From contig JAPXRP010000131.1 in NCBI GenBank assembly GCA_033813475.1, positions 1 through 12,284 on the forward strand: a stretch of DNA of 12,284 nucleotides, written 5' to 3'. This document shows positions 1-5,296 of the stretch, piece by piece. The DNA comes from JAAYBR01 sp033813475 (GTDB taxonomy: Bacteria > Hydrogenedentota > Hydrogenedentia > Hydrogenedentales > CAITNO01). The translations under genes were made by a program, and so were the position numbers. A model generated the notes under the pieces. It was not told the origin of the DNA. It made no database searches and was given only the letters and a program-made list of their open reading frames with translations. Position 1 is the first letter of the stretch; the number at the start of each line of letters is the position of its first letter.

Positions 1-693
1 GGCGGCGAAGAGCCGGGCCAGGTAGGGGTTGGCGAATTCCACGCAGTCTTCGGGGCCGCAGAAGCCGACGAGGTCGTCGAGGACGAGGACGCCGCCGATG
101 CCGGGGAAGGCGGCCTTCTGCGCCTGGACCCATCCGCAGAGGAAGTCCGTGACGCGGTCGAGCAGGGCGTGGGTCTTGTCGGGCTCGATCTTCATGCCCA
201 GGAGAAACTCGGTGTTGCCGAGGAGGAACCCGGCGATGTTGAGGGGTCCGCGGGCGACGGCGAAGCGGACGGCGTGGCCCTCCGCGCGGATGCGCGCCTC
301 GGTGTGGGCCAGCCGTTTCAGCACGAAGGGGGTCATGCCGTCGCGGCCGGGCACGGGGACCGGCGCGGCCAGGGCGGCGTCGAGGGAGTCGGCGGTCTTG
401 TCGGCGAAGGGGAACTCGTTTTCGTGCCACATGCACCGCGCGCCGAAGGCGGAGGGCTCGGTGCACATGCCGTACTCCGACCAGAATCCCGGCAGGAACA
501 GAATGTCCGGCCAGCGGGTGACGGCGCGGAGGTTGGCCTCCAGCCAGCGCTCGCCGTCGGCGTAATAGTCGAGGATGCTCGTGCCGGCCCATCCGGGGAG
601 CCAGGGGCTGTCAATGATGAAGCCGACGGGGGCGGGGTCCACGCGGTGCCCGTCCAGCACGGCCAGCAGCTTTTCCCACTGTTCGTTGGTCAT
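1..693 (-). CDS. URO-D (uroporphyrinogen decarboxylase) family protein, 3' end cut off by window
   Basis: The reading frame runs 231 codons from an ATG at 693 to the window edge without a stop, so the C-terminal part is missing. The protein starts MTNEQWEKLLAVLDGHRVDP and continues with GFIIDSPWLPGWAG, ILDYYADGERWLEANL, LFLPGFWSEYGMCTEPSAFG and FAVARGPLNIAGFLLG, which I recognise from URO-D-superfamily (MtaA/CmuA-like) proteins common in Planctomycetes and Lentisphaerae. The HemE signature with the catalytic Arg pair (MRQAGR-like) is absent from the N-terminus, so this is probably not haem biosynthesis. Family relatives move methyl groups from corrinoid or methylated substrates, but the substrate here is unknown. 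A GGGAG ribosome site lies 8 bases before the ATG, and the upstream oxidoreductase gene stops only 4 bases away, so the two are almost certainly co-transcribed. Confidence 0.8.
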   Translation of the reverse strand, partial: MTNEQWEKLLAVLDGHRVDPAPVGFIIDSPWLPGWAGTSILDYYADGERWLEANLRAVTRWPDILFLPGFWSEYGMCTEPSAFGARCMWHENEFPFADKTADSLDAALAAPVPVPGRDGMTPFVLKRLAHTEARIRAEGHAVRFAVARGPLNIAGFLLGNTEFLLGMKIEPDKTHALLDRVTDFLCGWVQAQKAAFPGIGGVLVLDDLVGFCGPEDCVEFANPYLARLFAA

Positions 694-697
694 GGGG

Positions 698-1885
698 TTA
701 CTCCCTGAACGAGGTGACGGGGGTTTCGGCGCCGCCGCGCTCGGCGGAGACGTAGGCGCTGTAGATGGTGGAGACGGTGTCCGCGCCGAGGAGGCTGTCG
801 CTCTCGACGGGCGTGCCGTCCGTGAGGGCGCGGTAGAAGGCCTCGATCTCCTGCGGGTAGCCCGTGAACCAGTCCTCGTCCGGCGGCATGTTGGTCCAGC
901 CCTGCTTCGTGCCCGTCTTCTCCACGGTGTAGATGTCGCGGAAGTTGGCGTCCACGGGGTTGTAGACCTGCATGGCCGTGTTCGGGTTGATGTTGCAGAG
1001 GGTGCGGTGGTTGTTCGCGCAGACCTCCAGCCAGTTGTGGATGCCGCCGAGGACGATGTCCGACGCGAAGACCGTGGCCAGCGTGCCGTCCTCGAAGGTG
1101 ACGTGCATCATGGAGAAGTCGTCAATGTCGTGGTAGTCGCGGCGGATGTGGCCCTCGTTCTGGAAGTTTTCCATGCGCGTGAGGGCGGCGGTCCGCGCCG
1201 ACACGGACACCGGCTTGATGGCCTTCCCGTTCCGCGCGCGGCCCTCGACGGCTTTGAGGTAGAGCGCGGCGGTCAGGGGGTGGCAGCCCTTGCCGATCAT
1301 CACGCCGCCGCCGGAAAATTTCCAGTAGGCGTAGGTGGCGTTGTGCGACCCCGAGTGCGCCTCCTCGCCGTGGATCCAGAGGATCTGCGCGCCCGTCTTC
1401 TCCAGCACCTCGCGCTCCCGCTGGACCGCCGGGGCGTAGACCCAGTTCTCGGCGTAGCAGATGCGGCCCGCGCTTGCGCGCTCCGCCGCCAGCATGCGGC
1501 GCACGCTCTCCAGCCCGGCGCGCAGGGCGTCCTCCTTCGGGAACCGGTCCCCGTGAAAGTCCTCCGAGCCGTCGCCGCAGTAGCCCGTGAAGGGCTTTTC
1601 CAGGATGACATGCCGCCCGCGCTTCAGCGCCGCCACGGCCACCTCCTCATGCCCCGCCACCAGCACGCAGCAGTGGACCACGTCCACGTCGTCCAGCAGC
1701 GCGTCCAGCGAGTCATACGCCGTGATGCCGCGCTGCCGCGCGTAGTCCTCCGCCTGCGCCCGGTCCAGCGCGTAGACCCCGCGCACGTCCACGTCCACCC
1801 CGTGCACCCGGGACACGGCCTCCCAGTGAAACCGCGCGCTGAACCCCGCGCCCACAATCCCGGCGCGGATGCTTTTCTTTTTCAT
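698..1885 (-). CDS. Gfo/Idh/MocA family oxidoreductase
   Basis: This 395-residue protein is probably a cytoplasmic NAD(P)-dependent dehydrogenase acting on a sugar, inositol or related polyol. The N-terminal Rossmann fold shows GIVGAGFSARFH (residues 9-20). The family EKP motif, whose Lys is catalytic, is at 96-98. The C-terminal domain shows GGGVMIGKGCHP at 192-203. Compared with the usual GGGxLxDxGxH, the His is kept (202) but the Asp is Gly 198, so substrate handling may differ. Length is normal for the family (330-430). The ATG at 1885 has an AGGAGA site 8 bases upstream. Its stop is 4 bases from the URO-D-family start. The symporter gene upstream is separated by 352 bases of repeats, so a shared transcript is possible but not shown. 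The substrate cannot be read from sequence. Confidence 0.92.
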   Translation of the reverse strand: MKKKSIRAGIVGAGFSARFHWEAVSRVHGVDVDVRGVYALDRAQAEDYARQRGITAYDSLDALLDDVDVVHCCVLVAGHEEVAVAALKRGRHVILEKPFTGYCGDGSEDFHGDRFPKEDALRAGLESVRRMLAAERASAGRICYAENWVYAPAVQREREVLEKTGAQILWIHGEEAHSGSHNATYAYWKFSGGGVMIGKGCHPLTAALYLKAVEGRARNGKAIKPVSVSARTAALTRMENFQNEGHIRRDYHDIDDFSMMHVTFEDGTLATVFASDIVLGGIHNWLEVCANNHRTLCNINPNTAMQVYNPVDANFRDIYTVEKTGTKQGWTNMPPDEDWFTGYPQEIEAFYRALTDGTPVESDSLLGADTVSTIYSAYVSAERGGAETPVTSFRE

Positions 1886-1957
1886 CGTCTGTCTCCTGTT
1901 GGCTTAGGTCACAACGCAACCAAGAACGCGCCCAGAGGGCGCGTCCACATTCTTACT

Positions 1958-2102
1958 CGTTCCCAAGTTTTACTTGGGAACGTGCTTGTGTGCAAAGCTG
2001 CGCTTTGCATTTCCGCCGGCTCCCCCGCCCGTGCTTCGCACCCTGGGAATCGCGAAGCGGAGCTTCGCCGCCAAGTGCGTTCCCAAGTGAAACTTGGGAA
2101 CG
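1958..2102. repeat. REP-like composite element with terminal inverted copies (CGTTCCCAAGT hairpins)
   Basis: Each end is a 25-base palindrome with 11-base arms, CGTTCCCAAGT and ACTTGGGAACG. The left one (1958-1982) has loop TTT and the right one (2078-2102) has loop GAA. The loops show the copies are in opposite orientation. Inside are three more hairpins: TGCAAAGC/GCTTTGCA around TGC (1991-2009), GTGC/GCAC around TTC (2031-2041), and GCGAAGC/GCTTCGC around GGA (2052-2068). This resembles bacterial REP/BIME elements mobilised by IS200-like RAYT transposases. No such transposase is in the window. Confidence 0.8.
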
Positions 2103-2135
2103 AGGAGAAAGTGTTCTTGGTCGGCTGCGGGAAGG

Positions 2136-2221
2136 AAGACGAGGCAGGCGGGACGCCTGCGCTACGGGACCGCGACCCACGCGCCTTCTTCGTACCGCAG
2201 GCGTCCCGCCTGCCTTGTCTT
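2136..2221. repeat. Inverted pair of 31-base GCAGGCG palindromic units
   Basis: The unit at 2136-2166 and the reverse complement of 2191-2221 agree at 29 of 31 bases. Each unit contains a perfect 7-base-arm hairpin, GCAGGCG/CGCCTGC, with loop GGA (2144-2160) or TCC (2197-2213). The pair starts 16 bases past the symporter stop, so on the minus strand it could fold at the 3' end of that transcript. The same core recurs at 9021-9036. Confidence 0.8.
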
Positions 2222-2237
2222 TGGCCTTCCCCCGCCA

Positions 2238-3773
2238 TCACCAGAACACCGCGTAGAACGCGCCGATCCCGGCAAACACCGCCGCCGCCGCGGCGACGGC
2301 GACCTTGTCGGTGCGCATGTCCATTTCCTCGCGGACGGGCAGCACCTTGGGCTCCTTCGCCGGAGCGGCCAGCGTCATGACGGCCATGGCCGCCAGGGCC
2401 ACGCCGAAGGTGATCGCCATGCGGTGGAGGTAGGCCACGTCGCCCATGCCCCACTGGAGGGCGCCGTAGACCAGGGGCGCCAGCAGCAGCGCCGCCACGC
2501 CGGAGAAGGCCGGGGCGCGGGGCACGGCGAATCCGAACACGAACACCGCGAGGATGCCGGGGGAAATGTAACCCTGGAACTCCTGGATGTAGTTGAAAAT
2601 GCCGCCGAAGCGCGGGTTGGCCAGGAAGGGCGCGATGAGGCAGCCCATCACCAGGAAGACGAGGGTGGCGGCGCGGCCCATGCCCACGAGAAGCCCCTGC
2701 GACGCGCCGGGGTGGGCGTAGCGCCGGTAGAGGTCCATGGTGAACACCGTGGAGGCGCTGTTGAGCATGGACGCGATGGAGCTGATGACGGCCCCGGCCA
2801 GGGCGGCCAGCATGAGCCCGCGCAGGCCGCGCGGGATGATCTCGCGCAGGAGCGTGGGGTAGGCCTGGTCCGGCGTGGACAGCGTGTCCCCGTAGAGCTG
2901 CGCCGCCATGATCCCCGGGAACACGATGAAGAACGGCACCAGCAGCCACAGGGCCCCGGCGAAGATGACGCCGAGCTGGCCCTGGCGCAGGCTCTTCGCG
3001 GCCAGCGCCCGCTGCACGATGAACTGGTTCAGGCCGCAGTAGTAGAAGATGGGGATCCACATGCCCGCGAGGAGCCCGGTCCACGGCAGCACCGGGTGGT
3101 CCGCCGGAAGGATCATGTGGAGCCGGTCCGCGTTGTGCGCGAAAAAGGCGTCCACCCCGCCCACGGCCCGGAACCCCAGCACCATCGTGAGCAGCCCGCC
3201 CAGCAGCAGCCCCGCGCCCTGGATGAGGTCGGCCCAGGCCACGGCCTTCAGGCCGCCCCAGACCGTGTACACCGCCGCCACCCCGCCGATGAGCCACACC
3301 GCGCCCGTCATCGGCAGGCCGAAAATGGTGTGCAGCGTGAGCGCGCCGGAGTAGAGCACCGTGGCGGTCGTCACCAGCACATAGATGACCACGGTGTACA
3401 CCGCCATGAGCGCCCGAGCCCAGGTGTTGTAGCGGTACTCCAGATACTCCGGCATGGTGTAGATGCCCGCCCGCAGAAAGCGCGGAAGAAACACAAACGC
3501 CACCACCACCACGCCCACGGCGCCCGTGAGCTGCCAGTTGCTGACTGCGAGCCCCGCGTTCCCCGCGCCCTGGCCCGCCATGCCCACAAACTGCTCCGTG
3601 GACAGGTTCGCCGCCACGATGGACAGCCCGATGAGCGGCCACGTCAGCCCGCGCCCCGCGAGGAAGTAGTCCTCCCCCGTCGCGCCGCCGCTCCGGCTCT
3701 TGTACATGCTGAAGACGACGACAAAGCCGATGGCCCCGGCAAACGCCGCCAGATCAAGCAGGCTCAGTTCCAC
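2238..3773 (-). CDS. Sodium:solute symporter (SSS family, SGLT-like)
   Basis: This 511-residue inner-membrane protein should couple Na+ entry to uptake of a sugar or similar solute. It shows the SSS hallmarks YFLAGRGLTWPLIGLSIVAANLSTEQFVGMAGQG (in pieces over 36-69), RFLRAGIYTMPEYLEYRYN (98-116), CGLNQFIVQRALAAK (246-260), and ISSIASMLNSASTVFTMDLY (330-349), where the Ser pair matches the Na2 sodium site of vSGLT. A last helix at about 490-511 follows a short charged loop, consistent with a 14-helix SGLT layout. The start is GTG at 3773, backed by GGGAGGTGA (3777-3785) directly upstream. Downstream on the same strand lie the Gfo/Idh/MocA and URO-D-family genes, so an uptake-and-oxidation set is plausible. 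The solute cannot be assigned. Confidence 0.93.
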   Translation of the reverse strand: MELSLLDLAAFAGAIGFVVVFSMYKSRSGGATGEDYFLAGRGLTWPLIGLSIVAANLSTEQFVGMAGQGAGNAGLAVSNWQLTGAVGVVVVAFVFLPRFLRAGIYTMPEYLEYRYNTWARALMAVYTVVIYVLVTTATVLYSGALTLHTIFGLPMTGAVWLIGGVAAVYTVWGGLKAVAWADLIQGAGLLLGGLLTMVLGFRAVGGVDAFFAHNADRLHMILPADHPVLPWTGLLAGMWIPIFYYCGLNQFIVQRALAAKSLRQGQLGVIFAGALWLLVPFFIVFPGIMAAQLYGDTLSTPDQAYPTLLREIIPRGLRGLMLAALAGAVISSIASMLNSASTVFTMDLYRRYAHPGASQGLLVGMGRAATLVFLVMGCLIAPFLANPRFGGIFNYIQEFQGYISPGILAVFVFGFAVPRAPAFSGVAALLLAPLVYGALQWGMGDVAYLHRMAITFGVALAAMAVMTLAAPAKEPKVLPVREEMDMRTDKVAVAAAAAVFAGIGAFYAVFW

Positions 3774-3776
3774 GCG

Positions 3777-3785
3777 TCACCTCCC
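3777..3785 (-). promoter_or_regulatory. Ribosome binding site fixing the GTG start of the symporter
   Basis: On the minus strand GGGAGGTGA lies just before GTG 3773-3771, with the GGAGG core 6 bases from the start. No ATG is near, so this site decides the start codon. Confidence 0.75.
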
Positions 3786-3904
3786 CCCGCGGCGGCCCCG
3801 GCCCCGGCACACCGCCGGACCGGACCCCGCGGGAGTCCTAAAGGTACCCGAAACCCCGCCGCCGCCACAAGGGCGCGCGGAGGCCGGAGGCGGGGAAGGG
3901 GGAG

Positions 3905-3949
3905 TCGTCGGACGGGTCCGACCGGTCCGACTGGTCTGACCTGTCCGAC
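3905..3949. repeat. 9-bp tandem array, unit NNGTCCGAC
   Basis: Four direct copies, GGGTCCGAC, CGGTCCGAC, TGGTCTGAC and CTGTCCGAC (3914-3949), follow a diverged copy, TCGTCGGAC (3905-3913). The first two bases of the unit vary and the GTCCGAC core is nearly fixed. The array lies in the 218-base spacer between the dehydrogenase stop and the symporter start. It has the same 9-bp period as the GTCCAC arrays at 8926-9004 and 11781-11816 but a different core. Confidence 0.75.
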
Positions 3950-3974
3950 AAGCGCGCCGCCCCCGTGCCGTGCA

Positions 3975-3987
3975 GGGGACGGTCCCC
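3975..3987. repeat. Short palindrome GGGGAC-G-GTCCCC after the dehydrogenase gene
   Basis: Six-base arms flank a single central base, 4 bases beyond the dehydrogenase stop codon. The motif looks like the dispersed GGGGAC/GTCCCC repeat I recall from repeat-rich genomes. There is no T-run on the minus strand, so I do not call a terminator. Confidence 0.5.
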
Positions 3988-3991
3988 GCCT

Positions 3992-5296
3992 TCACGCCTT
4001 CACAATCTTCTCGCGGCCCTCGCGGACATGGCGGGTGAAGTTGCGGGTGTCCACGACCAGGGGGCTGTGGCGGACGATGAAGTCCGCGTCGTAGGCCGTG
4101 TGGGCCGTGGTGATGAGGACGCAGTCCGCCGCCGCCAGCGTCTCCGCCGTGAGGGGGGCGCTTTCCATCGGGGGCGGCCCGGCGAGCCGGGGGATGTGGG
4201 GGTCGCTGTAGGACACGTCGGCGCCGTGGCCCCGGAGCAGTTCCAGGATGCGCAGGGCGGGGGACTCGCGCAGGTCGTCCACGTCGGCCTTGTACGCCGC
4301 GCCCAGCACGAGGACGCGCGCGCCCTTGAGCGTCTTTCCGCGCTCGTTCAGCGCCTCCATGGTCCGGGTCACGACATACTGGGGCATGGAGGTGTTGATC
4401 TCGCCGGACAGCTCGATGAAGCGGGTGGTGAAGCCGTACTCGCGGGCCTTCCAGGTGAGGTAGAAGGGGTCAATGGGGATGCAGTGGCCCCCGAGGCCGG
4501 GACCGGGCTGGAAGGGCATGAACCCGAAGGGCTTGGTGGCCGCCGCGGCGATGACCTCCCACACGTCGAGGCCCATGCGGTCGCAGAGCATCTTCAGCTC
4601 GTTGACCAGCGCGATGTTCACACTGCGGAACACGTTCTCCAGCAGTTTCGCCATTTCGGCGGCGGCCGGCCGGCTCACGGGCACAACCGTCCGGAACACC
4701 CGCCCATAGAGCGCCGACGCCACCTCCGTGCAGTCCGCCGTGGCGCCGCCGACCACCTTGGGGATGTCGGGCAGGGCGTGGCGCGTGTTGCCGGGGTCCT
4801 CGCGCTCGGGGGAAAAGGCCAGGAAGAAGTCCGCACCCGCGCGCAGCCCGCCCGCCTCCAGCAGGGGCCGCACCACCTCCTCCGTGGTGCCGGGCCAGGT
4901 GGTGCTTTCCAGGACCACCAGCATGCCCGGCCGCAGGACCGCCGCCGCCGCCGCCACGGCGGCGCGCACGCAGGACAGGTCGGGTTCGCGGTGCGCCGTC
5001 AGGGGCGTGGGCACGCACAGGATCACGGCGTCGGCGCCCGCGAGGCAGGCGGGGTCCGCCGAGGCGGTGAGGTTTCCGGCGGCCGTTGCCTTCGCCGCCC
5101 AGTCGCCGGGCAGGTGGCGCAGGGGCGACACGCCCGCGCGGAGCGCGTCCACCTTGGCGGGGTCCGTGTCGTGGACGATGACCGGGTGCCCGGCGTCCAG
5201 AAAGTGTTTCGCCAGGGGGATGCCGACATAACCCGCGCCGACGACCGCGACGGCGGCCCTTCCCGAGGCGAAGGCGTCCAGCAGGCGCTGTTTCAT
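3992..5296 (-). CDS. wbpA: Nucleotide sugar dehydrogenase, UDP-N-acetylglucosamine 6-dehydrogenase (WbpA) type
   Basis: This 434-residue cytoplasmic enzyme should oxidise C6 of a UDP-hexose in two NAD+ steps to the uronic acid, a precursor for surface polysaccharide. The NAD-binding motif is VAVVGAGYVGIPLAKHF (16-32). STTWPGTTEE is at 121-130 and AFSPEREDPGN at 150-160. The central helix is NVFRSVNIALVNELKMLC, and the catalytic Cys is C262 in PGLGGHCIPIDPFYLTWKA. The C-terminal domain has VLVLGAAYKADVDDLRESPA. The HCIPIDPFYLTWKAREYG run followed by FIELSGEIN favours the WbpA (UDP-GlcNAc) type over UDP-glucose dehydrogenase, by recall. The frame stays open upstream to 6031, but that stretch is antisense-like translation of the transporter. 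The start is ATG 5296, which overlaps the transporter stop as ATGA, so translation is probably coupled. Confidence 0.9.
   Translation of the reverse strand: MKQRLLDAFASGRAAVAVVGAGYVGIPLAKHFLDAGHPVIVHDTDPAKVDALRAGVSPLRHLPGDWAAKATAAGNLTASADPACLAGADAVILCVPTPLTAHREPDLSCVRAAVAAAAAVLRPGMLVVLESTTWPGTTEEVVRPLLEAGGLRAGADFFLAFSPEREDPGNTRHALPDIPKVVGGATADCTEVASALYGRVFRTVVPVSRPAAAEMAKLLENVFRSVNIALVNELKMLCDRMGLDVWEVIAAAATKPFGFMPFQPGPGLGGHCIPIDPFYLTWKAREYGFTTRFIELSGEINTSMPQYVVTRTMEALNERGKTLKGARVLVLGAAYKADVDDLRESPALRILELLRGHGADVSYSDPHIPRLAGPPPMESAPLTAETLAAADCVLITTAHTAYDADFIVRHSPLVVDTRNFTRHVREGREKIVKA

Larger units (their letters stand above)
1886..2237. repeat. Gene-free spacer made of nested triloop hairpins (two inverted repeat pairs)
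   Basis: These 352 bases between the symporter and the oxidoreductase hold two different inverted-pair elements: one at 1958-2102 and one at 2136-2221. Together they contain at least seven perfect short hairpins, each with a 3-nt loop. Short open frames across it translate to SQVKLGNE-like peptides, which are known spurious products of this repeat type. I see no convincing promoter or T-tract terminator. Confidence 0.8.

Noticed and set aside
1953..2180. Small open frame with SQVSLGNA/SQVKLGNE peptides
   Set aside because: The peptides are the repeat palindromes translated; such products are common false annotations.
575..2380. Long plus-strand open frame (601 codons) and similar ones at 2094-4094, 3965-5512 and 5410-6957
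   Set aside because: They lie opposite well-supported minus-strand genes and give Arg/His/Gly/Ala-rich proteins with no family motif. This is normal antisense openness in GC-rich DNA.
3786..3900. Promoter for the symporter gene
   Set aside because: No pair of boxes with acceptable match and spacing could be found; the stretch is nearly all G and C.
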